NCBI GenBank assembly: GCA_034509495.1
Contig: CM067509.1
Span: forward strand, 680,680-744,679
Direction: 5' to 3'
DNA from: Acestrorhynchus altus
Lineage: Eukaryota > Chordata > Actinopteri > Characiformes > Acestrorhynchidae
Length of the DNA: 64,000 nucleotides
Shown: positions 15,635 to 57,459 of the stretch, in pieces
How the letters are laid out: each line of letters starts with the position of its first letter
Numbering within the stretch: the first letter of the stretch is position 1
Program-made: the position numbers and the translations under genes
The notes under the pieces: model-generated
Seen by the model: only the letters and a program-made list of their open reading frames with translations
Databases searched by the model: none
Told to the model about the DNA's origin: nothing

Positions 15635-15950
15635 TGTTGAACTGATTCTGAACTGAAAACTGATTCCACACCAGTAAATGGAGAATAATGGAGTGCATTA
15701 AACAAAGAGTGGTATCTGAAGACAGAAGACAAGGAAGAAAATATTACAATTGAAGTGTAACTCCTAAATCGACAATGATCATGGGACCTTCATAGAAGGC
15801 GACACTTAACCTTCAGAACCACAAATTCAGCATTTCAAAGAGATAAGGGATGTTATATTTTCTATTGTATTGGGTCAGACAAAACCTGTAATGCAAGCTA
15901 AAAGATATCAGGATGCATGTTTTACACATCATTCAAAATTCATTGAAAAA
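15635..15950. other. Intergenic, nothing recognised
   Basis: No coding frame or repeat identified. Confidence 0.4.
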
Positions 15951-16155
15951 AGGGATTCTCAAACCTGTGGGCCAGGGACCACCAATGGGTGCTCTGCAGG
16001 CCCTTCCTCGGGTAGTCTATAGTGGGCCAGTAATACCCCAATAAATCATACAAGTCTTTAAAATGCAGTATAAGTGAAAATAGAGATCTTTTGAAGTTAT
16101 GCTTTCTAGGTGCAAGCAGGTGGGCCTTGAGGTGCAAAAGGTTGAGAACCCCTGA
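15951..16155. mobile_element. hAT-type MITE
   Basis: The left end GGATTCTCAAACCTGTGGGC and right end GGTTGAGAACCCCTG are near inverted copies of a CAGGGGTTCTCAACC terminus, a hallmark of short hAT elements. About 204 bp, noncoding. No 8-bp duplication is preserved. Confidence 0.65.
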
Positions 16156-17021
16156 TCTCAGCCAGAAAGTACTGGACAAATGAAATGAGATACCAGAGAC
16201 TGTGCATGAACGGCAATGCATTTAGATAACTTGTGTGAACTTAAATTTGTGTGTTATTTTGTACCACTGACCACATTTCATTCATCTTTTAAAGTGGCTG
16301 TACTCAGGACATCAGGACTCAGGACATCAAAAGGGGGTGTCTTTCTATTTCTGTTTGTCCATGAAATACAGAAAGACTTAAAAAAAGGAATGACAGTGTC
16401 AACTGCTTGTGGGACAAATGTATGTGTGAGATGGATAAAAGATGAATCCCTTCCCTTTCTTTTAGTGACTGCTGGATCATGGAGCATTTTATTTATACAA
16501 TATACAATAATTACATTATATTTATACAATATTTATACAATTAGCTCTATATATTATATTAAATAGAAACTACCTCTCAAACAAACCTTATTGTACAATT
16601 AATGTTCAGCATTTGATCTAACAAATTATCTTTTTATACACCATTACAATATAAATAGGGACTGATCAAACAAACTGATTGATACTGTATATGATACCTG
16701 TGATAACAGTAATAACACAACATTTCAGAGCAGTGAACCCTATTGCCATAATAACACTCCATAATAATGTCAGATAGACTCGCTGGTCATGGTCGGACTG
16801 CATCATGCTGAAATCCTCTGGCCCCACAACTCATTGCTGAATGTGTGCTGAGAATGCACATAATGTTTTCAACTACTCAATCAATTATGTGGACCCTGAA
16901 GGGCCCAATGCTCACTAAACGACATTTACACAACAGCTGCAAGAAGATATGTTGTCATTTTCATATACCAAACGATCAATGAGGTTAGTTATGAAAATGA
17001 TTTATAAGATATAAATGTATA
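16156..17021. other. Intergenic, nothing recognised
   Basis: Includes an AT-rich segment at 16490-16565 with repeated TTTATACAAT. Confidence 0.4.
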
Positions 17022-17130
17022 TACAGTGCATCTGGAAAGTAATCACTTTTTCCACTTTTATGTTATGTATGTTATGTTTCTGTGTTTTATTTTTTATACT
17101 TTCTTTTTTGCAAAGACTTCAAACAAAGAG
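17022..17130 (+). mobile_element. Tc1-type terminal inverted repeat fragment
   Basis: 'ACAGTGCATCTGGAAAGTAA' followed by 'CACTTTTTCCACTTTTATGT' matches the ends of the Tc1 element at 60053-60677. Only one terminus is present. Confidence 0.6.
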
Positions 17131-17233
17131 AAATATTTGCATTAAGGCTGGAACAATAAAATGTGAATAGTTACTGTATAATATATTACACACAATTATA
17201 ATTATGTCATGCACTGCTCCACAACTACATCTA

Positions 17234-18060
17234 GTGCAGGGGTTAACAACCTTTAACACCCAATTTGGGCCTGGTTTCCACGGAAAAACAACAACAACTG
17301 GGAACTGCAAATACTTTTTGACATCTAAAATAAAGTCTAAATTACCTTTAGACTTTGTATAACAACTATAGTGTGTTGCTTATGAAATCCATGAACTATT
17401 ACAGTGAAAATCTAATTTTATTCATGTAATGAACACATTTTGAATCCTTGAAAAAAATAATAACAAAAAAAGCAACGTGCTGAATTGAAGGTCTCTTTCA
17501 AATGAATTAAAAAGCTGAACTTAAATTATCCGTTTAGCAAACAAAAACAAACAATGCTGTGAGCCGTCATCCTTATATCGCCTTTGGGCTTTCAGGGGGT
17601 GTAGCGGAGCCTGGACCTGAATTTAATAAAATACACTGGGAAATAAAGGCACTATGTCACTAAACAATGAAAAATGCATATTTGCAAAATATCTGCATAA
17701 ACATTTCTTTGAGCTGGTTAATGGGACCTCTGCTCCTGAATCTCTGCGCAGAGTGTCTGTAAATGAGGGCTGTATGAAGTCACTTCTACATTTACAGGAC
17801 TGTAGGCTGTGTCTGTGAGGTGCCAGTGGTTTTTTTATGTAAAGTAGTTCATGGTGGAGAACAGCTGCTCACATATATACTGTATGTGCATCTGAAGACT
17901 GACAAGACTCCATATTTCTTCATGTTTATGTAGGTGTCGGGGATGGCCTTCCATGTTTTAAACACGAGTTTGTCCTGGAAAGTTCTCAATATCACTCCAT
18001 CTTCAGGATCCTCTGTCAAGCTTTTGAATTCAGACACCCACATGTCTTTGTCAGCTGTTT
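17234..18060 (-). mobile_element. hAT transposon 3' part with transposase C-terminal remnant
   Basis: The terminus 'GCAGGGGTTAACAACCTTTA' near 17236 is a hAT-type end, followed by a conserved noncoding tract ('TGTTGCTTATGAAATCCATG', 'CATCCTTATATCGCCTTTGG'). Minus-strand frames toward 18043 read 'FQDKLVFKTWKAIPDTYINM' and 'KKYGVLSVF', resembling the C-terminal dimerisation region of ZBED-like hAT transposases. Stops and truncation show it is dead. Confidence 0.55.
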
Positions 18061-18066
18061 AAGCCA

Positions 18067-18162
18067 TATCCAGATCCAGATCCAAGTTCAGCTCCAGCTC
18101 CAGCTGCAGGTCCAGATCCAGATCCAGTTCTAGATCCATCTCTCAAGCCAGATCCAGATCAG
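18067..18162. repeat. (CCAGAT)n-type hexanucleotide repeat
   Basis: Variants of CCAGAT and CCAGCT are tandemly repeated with drift. It lies directly beside the hAT remnant. Confidence 0.8.
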
Positions 18163-18848
18163 GTTGATTTAGACCTGCCACATTTTGGAGGATAAACCAG
18201 CTTTCACGAGTGTGATGCTTTTTTGAGATATATTTTTATATTTTATATATTTATTTTAATATTTGAAGATCACTCTAATCTTCCAATCAACAAATAAAAT
18301 AGACTTCAGTTAAATACTTATAATTTATTTTCCAAAACCACACGGTGCCTCAGTATAAGGATGAAAGAGCCGACCCCTAATCTATACAGCCCTGTTGCAA
18401 CAGTGAAAACAAGTCATGTAGACTAATAAATTAGCAAATAAAATGTAAATGAGATAATTAAATTTGAATTTGTGGCATGGAAACATTTCACCATTTCAAC
18501 ATATTTTTCCACTGTTACACATAATTGACTAGCAGATGTATATAAGCATGATTCTCCAGTAGATGTCATCAATGTGCAATTGTTTTGGGTTTTCTGAAAT
18601 GATGAAAGAGAATTCCTACTTGTATGTAAAAACTGAAGAGCTGATAACTCATGCCCACCGAATGTCTGGAAGGCATACATGAAAACACGTTTCACTGTTG
18701 TTATGCACCAAATGTGTTAACAATAAATAGTCCTCAGTAAAAGCAATAGCAATTGCTCACATGCCTTGTGTCTCTCACTATGATGCCAGTCAGCACACGT
18801 AGTGGAAACTTGAGTAAAGCAAATGAAGTAAAATCATAATTCAGCCAA

Positions 18849-18849
18849 C

Positions 18850-18930
<81 letters not shown>

Positions 18931-18935
18931 ACACA
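18849..18935. repeat. (CA)n microsatellite
   Basis: About 87 bp of CA with one CATA interruption near the right end. Confidence 0.95.
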
Positions 18936-19839
18936 GAGATAAAGTTATCATATGTGTACAAAAACAAAACAAAACAACAGCAACAACAAAAACAACATAT
19001 AAACCCACACACCCTATAACTTTTGCTTAAACTAAACCCAATTGCAGTGTCATTTAAAATCATGCTATTAGACTCCTAGCCATTATTGTAATTAATGTAT
19101 CTTTTAAGGTATTTTAGTATTCAACAATTTGATTACATGATAGTTCTAAGTAAAGTCAATGTTATTTAATTAAATACATTAAAATAAGGGTGGTTTGGTT
19201 TAATGTAATATTGAAAACAATAAAAATGTTATGTAATAGAAAATCAGAACTCATTCATTATGCACATATAAAACTGGCCATGTTATTGAGAAGCTTTTAA
19301 GTGCAGGGATAATAAACATCACTTTACATTGTTCCTGACACTTATTAATAGTAGAAAAGAAATACTGCAATCCACAGCTCTTTAAACCTGTTAAATAGTT
19401 CAGTAAATATTTGATCATAAATAAATTACATTTATATTTAACATTCATTGTAACAGATTTAAGTCAAGCAATGGAATTTATTTACAGCTATTTATCTATA
19501 CCACCCAGAAATATGGATCATATATATACTCAGAATACAATATAGATAATAAGTAAAAAAAAATTGCATTGGCTCTCAGTAGTTTCCTCTCAGTCCACCA
19601 GTTAAGGAATGCCTCATACGTGTGTTACGGTGATCTTAACAGGAAAATGTCCTGATTACTGTTATTTATATTTCATGGTTCTTGTATGCCTTGTGTGTAT
19701 CTGCCTGCTTGACAATTAGTATTTCTGCAAAAAGAAAGTTGTTTTGCGAAGCAGAATGTGCACTTTACTAAAGACAATTTTACTTGTTAAGACTGGAGAT
19801 TGCAGAGGTTTTTTTTTTTGCGTGCTCCTCCCTCCACTG
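18936..19839. other. Intergenic, upstream of the candidate mlph promoter
   Basis: AT-rich, with no exon or repeat I can name. Any distal regulatory element here is not recognisable by eye. Confidence 0.4.
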
Positions 19840-19938
19840 TTAATTGGACATGTGAGAAGCAGTGCAGTTTGACTTTTATGCTGTCTGGCTGTCGAGTTCA
19901 CATGGGATAACCTCACAAGCAGTTCATATCAAGTTAAG
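19840..19938 (+). promoter_or_regulatory. mlph: Candidate mlph promoter and noncoding first exon
   Basis: Coding exon 1 has a splice acceptor just upstream of the ATG, so at least one 5' noncoding exon must exist. A candidate ends at 19938 with donor AAG|GTAAAC. About 85 nt upstream, at 19848-19855, is ACATGTGA, an E-box of the M-box type that MITF binds at pigment genes. This is inference: no transcript start is visible and E-boxes of this kind occur by chance. Confidence 0.3.
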
Positions 19939-20303
19939 GTAAACATTACATTTATACTCTCAAATATTCCAAATCCTCCATAATATCAAGCCATGTGCAT
20001 TTTACTAGGGGTTGTGTTCAAATGGACACCTTTTGTGGTCTTTGTTTTTTATGTTAACTTATGTAAATGAACTATTGGAGTTTTGGGGGTAAACACATAT
20101 CTATGTTTTTGCAGAGTAAATAAATACCATAGTAGTATATTGTGTTGGGTTTGTTAAAGTTTATTAACATGTGCAGTGACTTTTTCAAATGACTGAAACA
20201 GATGTATTTCACTCAGTAGAAGACATCTAAATGAAACATGTCATAGGACATAGAGAGCATATCTGTCAATAATAACCTAAGGGTGGTACATCTGCATTTC
20301 AGA

Positions 20304-20326
20304 ATATATATATATATATATATATA
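20304..20326. repeat. (AT)n microsatellite
   Basis: Eleven AT units. Confidence 0.9.
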
Positions 20327-20559
20327 GGCAATTCAGCAAATTTATGAAAGTTTCTTTCTGAAGTAGTGGGTAAAATCATCTACTATTTTACTATTTCACA
20401 TATGGCTTTTAAATACTTCATTGTGTTGATTTAGTGGTAGAAAAAAAAGACATTGATTCAAAACAAAAACGCATTTAAAAATCATTAAGAAATGTAATGT
20501 AAAATTAATAGTTCAAAATAAGATATATATGTATATGCTGGTTATAAGCCATCGACACA

Positions 20560-20960
20560 TTTATAGATCAGTGATAGTACCTTAACGTCTGTTCTGTAAC
20601 AGACTGGTAAGCAGTGTAGGCATTTAAGAATGGGAGTGATGTGTTCCCTTCTTTTACTCCTGGTTAGATCCCTGGCTGCTGAATACTGTATCAGCTGAAG
20701 CTGTTTGTCTTTTTTGGAAGAGCAGTTAGGAGACTGTTACAGTAATCAGTCCCCAGTAAAGGCATGGACCAGTTTCTCCATGTCTAGTATAGACAGAAAA
20801 TCTTTAATCTTGTTAATGTTCTTAAGCCGATAAAATTCTGATTGGGTGACTGATTTGACATGACTGCTAAAACTGAGATCAGAGTCTCAGAAAGAGTCTG
20901 CACAATAATGTTATGAGCTTTCTTGTCTTCTGGAGGCTTTGTTATTTATGTTTCGTCTGG
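20560..20960. mobile_element. Interspersed repeat fragment, teleost type
   Basis: Phrases such as 'GGGAGTGATGTGTTCCCTTC', 'TATCAGCTGAAGCTG' and 'AGGCATGGACCAG' resemble a retroelement fragment I associate with teleost introns. The class is not assigned and no frame is open. Confidence 0.3.
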
Positions 20961-21931
20961 TCCTGCTCAGCCATTCACTGACTGAGTTTCTATTTGTAGT
21001 TTATAATGAGGAAATTACATTATTCAGTTAGACTGATTTTTTTTGTACAGTACAAATGAATTTGTTTTTCAAGCATTATAGAATTATCAGTTAATTAGAT
21101 CATTAGCAAGCAGTAGTGCATTTCACCAACAAAAACAGACAGATATATTTAAACAGTATTTTCTAGTTAGCTAAGAGACTTTGACATCTTGGTTGCGCTA
21201 TTCTTAAATCTTGGTTAAATTGATAAATCCTTTTCATCTTTAGCTTTATCACAGACACATTGATGACTGTGGCCTAAAAGTTTCATTTTATTTTCTCAGT
21301 CCTCAGAGCTTGTTTTCATATTTTATCAGGCTTTTTTAGATGGAACACAGAATCCTTCTGACTGTGACTTTTGTGGTGAGGATGCATGAGAAAATATCTT
21401 CTCTGTACCATCAGACTATTCTTAATCATGACTAAACCTAAATCTCTTGTGTCTTTCTTGCACAACGAGAGTGTATCAGATCAAGTACTTCATCTTCATG
21501 ATCTACAGTGTTGCTTGAAAAATGTTCTATATTTCTGAATAAATCTGTGGAATGTTAAATGTAACATAACATCTGTTATTAATGGAGATACATTCAAGAC
21601 AAAAATGTTCTAAGTCCCACGGTAAAGCTCAGTCAGAGTGTGCAAAAGAAGTGATTGTAGACTGTTAAGCAAGATCAGTTTACTTACACACATAAGGCTA
21701 ATTAGTTAGCTAATTTAATACAGCTTTTATTTTCAATTTCATAATGAGATTAATAAATTATTATCATTATTATTGTCTTTCTTATTTTCATTATTTCATG
21801 ATCATCATTTCTTACTTTCACTTACAAACAATCAAACAAAGAAAAATGCCACTGTCTCACTGCATGTAAGAACATTAACAGGTCTGTACTACACAAATGA
21901 GAAATGACAAAGCTGTGTCAATGTTTTTTAG

Positions 21932-21956
21932 GCTTCTTTGCTACTGGTAGAAAATT
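21932..21956 (+). other. mlph: 5' UTR portion of mlph coding exon 1
   Basis: This is sequence between the acceptor (…TTTTTTAG ending at 21931) and the first ATG. It contains the in-frame TAG at 21948-21950, which excludes an upstream start in the same exon. Confidence 0.7.
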
Positions 21957-52262
<30,306 letters not shown>

Positions 52263-52700
52263 AATTGTGGCTGTGGTCATGAAGATTATTAAATCATCAT
52301 TCTACAAAACACTTTCTTAAATATACTTTCATTGTACATGACTTGACCAAAGAACACGATCTGTTGTCCCACTGTTAACTGTACATTTCATACAAAGTTT
52401 CTTTTTAAAAACAGAACATTCTAGGTGTTGATTTTATGTCTATAACAGCTTCTGAATATGCTTTATGTATATTGTATTGAAAATTACAGGTGATAATTTA
52501 TATTTAAAGCAACATATCTGAGCTGTAAGCCTGTTCATTTGCTTGGAAAATACTAACATCAGAATTAATAAAAGTAAATTGATAATAACCATTTTCAGAC
52601 TGTTTGCTCAGGCAGTCTAGAACTTTTGGTGACTTTCCATTTGATTTAGAAATGAACCACTTTGGTTAATAAAATTATACTAAATACTTTAAGGACAATC
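52263..52700 (+). other. mlph: mlph 3' UTR and polyadenylation signals (predicted)
   Basis: After the stop the sequence is AT-rich and noncoding. Two AATAAA hexamers occur at 52567-52572 and 52668-52673. Either could end the transcript. The exact cleavage site is not visible from sequence. Confidence 0.5.
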
Positions 52701-52731
52701 CTGAAAAGGGCTTCTTCTGCATTTTTTCAGG

Positions 52732-52799
52732 CATTTACATTTACATTTACATTTACATTTATGGTATTTAGCAGATGCTCTTTTCCGGAGCGACTTACA
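52732..52799. mobile_element. Interspersed repeat end '(CATTTA)n ... GCGACTTAC'
   Basis: Tandem ACATTT units, then 'TATGGTATTTAGCAGATGCT' and 'CCGGAGCGACTTACAA', a motif common as the end of an abundant fish MITE or SINE. Only one end is seen. Confidence 0.5.
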
Positions 52800-54006
52800 A
52801 AAGTTCTTTGCTGTTCACTTAGATATCATTAGCTAGAAGATATCCTTTCCTTAGCTAGTTGTTCTATATAAAAGCACGACAACACAAAGAACCATAGTTC
52901 TCTGCCTGCTAATATATAGAGTGTATAAAGAGTGTAATCAGTTGTGCTGATGGAGGAATGTAACATATGTATGAGTGCATTAAGAAGAACACACAAACGT
53001 ATTGTGGTCTTACCCAATTTGTTTTGCTTTCTATTATATGTAGCTTAACATAATAAATATAATAATGAATGTGAACATTATGTTGCAATGCTATTTCTGA
53101 CAAATGTATTCAGTCCCTTTGTTACTCTTTGCATTTATCTGGTTCTGATTCTCTCTTGTATTTTGCCCGGATTTGCTTTTCTTTAATATTGTCTGAAGAT
53201 TTTTCCTTTGTTTGAGTTTTAACTCATTTTTACTGATTGTCTAAGAAAAAGGCAGCAGTGGGTATTTCAGGTCCAGCAAGTCAAAATTAAACCCAGGGTT
53301 TTTCTAACTGCCTGGCTGGCTCTGCTGCAGCTCAGCCTGAAATGACCACCTCTCTTATTCTTAGCCAAACCCACAACATTATGTAAGATGCAGTTAAAGT
53401 TTGATTTAAAAGTTTAGTTTTTTTTATAGTTTGATAGTCTTTAGTTTTTGATTGTATACAAGGCTGTCAAAACAGTTCTTAATTGCACATATCAAAATAG
53501 CAATGTCATATGATCTCAAGATCACGAATGAATTAAAAATTAGAAATCAGTCTGTCCATACTCTAAATTTAAAGTGAAGAAAACCTACAACATGACAAGA
53601 TCAGCTCAAGAGCAGACATGATATGTAAAGAAGTCAAGTTTGCCAAAAACTCAAGATTCAATATTCATCTGTCCAAAGCTCATTGGTATTTGATGGTAAA
53701 TGCATGTACTGTGACATCAACTGTGGCAAGAACTACCTCTATGTTTTGTAATGACATTTGAGGATCTTTTAATCTGCTCTTGAGTAGAACTCAGGAGGGT
53801 GATCTGACCTGACCATGTTGTAAAATTGTTTCAATTGTACAATTATTATTATTTTTTATTTTTTTTTCATACAAAACTGGTTTCTAATTGCTCTAAATGT
53901 GCCAATCATCTGATTCTAATTTGAGGTAATAAGGGTGAGAGTGTCCTGGCTTTTACTTACAAGAAAACTTCATTTCTATACAATATTATACAAAATTATA
54001 TTATAT
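52800..54006. other. Intergenic, nothing recognised
   Basis: No coding frame or named repeat. Confidence 0.4.
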
Positions 54007-54131
54007 GCTCCTCTCCTCCATTCCTCCTGCTCCTTTCCTCTCCTCCATTCCTCCTGCTCCTTTCTTCTCCTCCATTTCTCCTGCCCCTTTCCTGCCACAT
54101 TCCTCTCCTCCATTCCTCCTTTCCCCTCCAT
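54007..54131. repeat. Pyrimidine-only minisatellite, unit about 27 bp
   Basis: Units of 'CTCCTCCATTCCTCCTGCTC'-type repeat about four to five times with drift. The strand is nearly all C and T, so triplex formation is possible. Confidence 0.85.
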
Positions 54132-54140
54132 CGGAGGAGA

Positions 54141-56567
54141 GGAAATGAGCAGCAGGAACGGAGAAGAGGAAAATATTTTTAAATAAAATAACTGCTGATG
54201 GGTAGCTTTTTCCTTACTTCCTTTTTTTTTTTTTTAGGTTGGATTCATTACGCAGTGTGAGAAAGGCTTTTAGTTGCTAAGAAGTTATGTTGGGTTCCAT
54301 TGTGACCTCACTGACTATTACATATCTTGCTCTTACATATCTTGCACCGGTGGTTTTGTAACCATTTGATGAGTCTTTGTCTGAGGTTCTTGTGGCATGT
54401 TCTGAAATCGTGTGCCATGTTCATGACATTATGCCACTTACACAAACATGGATGTGAAGATCAGGTGTTGATAGATCCCTGTTCTAAATAAAATAGGGCA
54501 CACACTTACAAATGATTGTCATTTCAAGCACCTCTATAAATATTACCAATACACATATGTGCATCAGTAATGCTTAAAATGTCTCAAATGTAAAATGAAA
54601 ACTGACTACAAATGTAATAAAAGCAGTACATTCTCATCATGTTCTCTTTTGCTTATGTTGGCTTCGCAACTGAATGAAGAAATAAGAGGAGTTCACACTG
54701 TCACTTCACTTGAACTCTCGTGATTTATACCAACGTACAGTTTTCCATTCTAGGACACAATTAAGCACCAGACCTATGACAGGACTGCGGATACCAGGGA
54801 GGCCGGAAGGCAGATCCACTATGCACATAAAACACATAAAGGTTTTACTGTGTGCATTACCCGACAACATACATGCCCTATTAGAATCACAGACAGTCTG
54901 TGAATGTGTGCTGTGGGCCCATCATGGTGCATTTGTATTTTTCTTACAAAATGTCAGTGGTGCTATTTTTAGGTCCACATACATCCAAACAAATAAACTT
55001 TTTGATATACTGCATTACCTGAATTCATCTCCTGTATTGATATCGTATACTGTAAATATATCTTGATACTTTTGTAAGAGAGGGAAGGTATTGTTCCACC
55101 AGCTTATTTACACCATTCCTGATACAAATCATGGTTGAACATATTAAAAATATTAATAATTTGCTTCTCATTATCATACACATTTGTAACTATATTGTGT
55201 ATATTACCTTGATACATTCCTCAGAATCTGACGTTCTTGCTTGCATTTACCTTGTTTTCCACATAATTATTTAAAATGAATCCCTAAGATGCAGTAAAAT
55301 TCACAGAGTTGAAATCAGAAGTCAAAGGAGTTTATATCAATTCTTACACCAGTTTTTTGTTTGTTTGTTTAGATTTTTAGGGAAAAAAAAGGTTTTCCAA
55401 ATCATTGTTTATAGTAGTGCACTGATGTAATGTTTCAAGCTGTGTAGATTTGACATCATTATCACTGGCATAACCCAGCATGTCGAAGTAGGAGACAACA
55501 AGTCACAAATAAACGTATTAAAAACCTACACAAAACTTCAACTTGATGTAGCGTTTTAAATGGTATGCATATAATAAATGATTATGGAAAATTGTAATTG
55601 TAAATAGTTTTTTTTATGGGTAGATTTTGCTCTTATCCACCTGACCCACCAGGCTTGTATTAAGTGAGACAACAATTTAAGATGTTTTATTCCTTTGTCC
55701 CTATTGTGTAAAAAGTAATTTAAGTGAAAAGTGTTTGCCTGTTCAACAACAACAACAACAACAAACAAACACACACTTCATGTGGTAACAAGCAAATGGA
55801 CGGATCTTATGCATCTCAAATACTTACTGCTTGAGGGAATAAGTTATTTTATTAGTTTGAGAGACAAACTAATAAAATATACATTAAATAAATGAGCAAA
55901 CAACATACATTTTGAGGTAATTTTACCTGAATTTAATTGTTTTATTAAGTTTGTTTTATGACTATATGTGTTTTTCAAAAGTTTTATTTGTTTTGCACCC
56001 TGTGATGGACTTGTGCCCTGCCAAGCCTCTCTGAAATGTTACCAGTTACACTACATATATAAAAGTGGAACTTCCACCAAAACGTTCAGCTTTACATGGT
56101 TGCCTGGTCAGTTTGCCGTGTCCCTTGACAATAATAAACAACAGTTTCTGGTTCATTTACAGCTTTCCGAGCCAGATTTGTATTGAACATTATTTACAGT
56201 CTTAGCCTTCAACAGCTTTAGGGATACTATGGTAAAGAGACAAAAGAGAATACAGCATTGGTATTTTGACTGCTTTGATGCAATATACATGGTAAGTAAG
56301 GTAAGTCAAATGTATGTGCATGTGGACAGTCTTCCTGGTTAAAGCTGGTGTCTGTAGATAACACAGGCTGCAGCGGAATGTGCCATACAAAACGGTTGTT
56401 TGTTACATGAGAATTCAAGCAGGAAGCAGTCAAAAGCATAACAATATCCTAATTCAAAGGAGAAATTGGCAAGCTTCTACTTTCTGAATATAGACATGCA
56501 TACAGACGGGGAAGCCCAGCAACATTGCAATTATGAAAAACCTGTGCCTAAGCAAAATGCAATCAAA
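54141..56567. other. Intergenic, nothing recognised apart from a short hairpin
   Basis: AT-rich. Contains the perfect inverted repeat at 55845-55879 (separate entry). Open frame 54710-55066 has no recognised homology. Confidence 0.4.
55845..55879. repeat. Perfect 15-bp inverted repeat, 5-nt loop
   Basis: The left arm TATTTTATTAGTTTG and right arm CAAACTAATAAAATA are exact complements around AGAGA. Confidence 0.95.
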
Positions 56568-56569
56568 TA

Positions 56570-57250
56570 AGCATTCAAATGTTTGTGGACACCCCTTCTA
56601 ATGTGCATTCAGCTACTTTAATTTGCACCCATCGCTGACAAATGCAAATGCACACCTTTGACAAGCTATCATTCTTCATCCTCCCCCTTCGTCTCCTTCT
56701 GCATCCGATCAGTTTAATCCTTAAAATGCTCTTCCAACAGAGCCTTCCACTCCTGCAACAAACACATACACAATGCAGTAACAAAATGTTTCAGTCATTT
56801 TTCATGATTGGTTTAACCTTACTCTCAAAACATATCCACCTACTTGTGTGTACAACATGTACAAAACACCATATATATGTCCAAATGTTTGTGGACACCC
56901 TGGATGCATTCTGCTACTTAAGGTAAGACGAGATTGTCTATAGTCCCACGAGTATTACCAATAGAAAAGGACTCTGTAACAAATAAACCCAAACCTATTG
57001 GAACTCACTAGTGGACTCACTATGAACTCACTATTGGAACCATGCATTGAGCTGTAAAACAGTGGAATTGTGTTCTCTGGACTAATGGTCCTTCATCCAA
57101 TATATTTTTGGTTTGATTTGTGGAGTTGGGGAGGAGTTGGGGTGATGATCATCCTACAGCCTGAACTTGTCACTGAATGCAATCAAAGCCTTCCCTGGAC
57201 AGTCGAAAGAGTTACTCCAACAAAAGCAGGATACACTTTTCATAACCTTG
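56570..57250. mobile_element. Tc1-like nonautonomous element, family 2, rearranged
   Basis: Two copies of the end 'CAAATGTTTGTGGACACC' (56577 and 56881) in the same direction are followed by 'TGGAATTGTGTTCTCTGGAC' and 'CACTGAATGCAATCAAAGCC', the interior of the family also at 23045 and 31080. The arrangement suggests a nested or duplicated copy. Confidence 0.6.
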
Positions 57251-57284
57251 ATTTCAGAGTAAATGACAAAGACAAGAGGACCAC

Positions 57285-57455
57285 AATGACCATTTATGTT
57301 GGACACATATGCAATTTGACTGCAATCGTTAACCCATCCATGTAGTGAACACACCCATGAACACTAGTGAGTACAAACTCACAGTGGTGGACAGCCTTTC
57401 TCAACAGTGCAGAACAGTTGTAGCTTGGCAAACCTCGGAATCAAACCCACAAGAA
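57285..57455 (-). mobile_element. Degenerate SINE-like repeat, copy 3
   Basis: 'TTAACCCATCCATGTAGTGA', 'GAACACTAGTGAGTACAAAC' and 'CTCGGAATCAAACCCAC' align with copies 1 and 2. Confidence 0.45.
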
Positions 57456-57459
57456 AAAT

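Noticed and set aside
54710..55066. 118-codon frame downstream of mlph
   Set aside because: No recognised domain, no splice context, and composition like the flanks.
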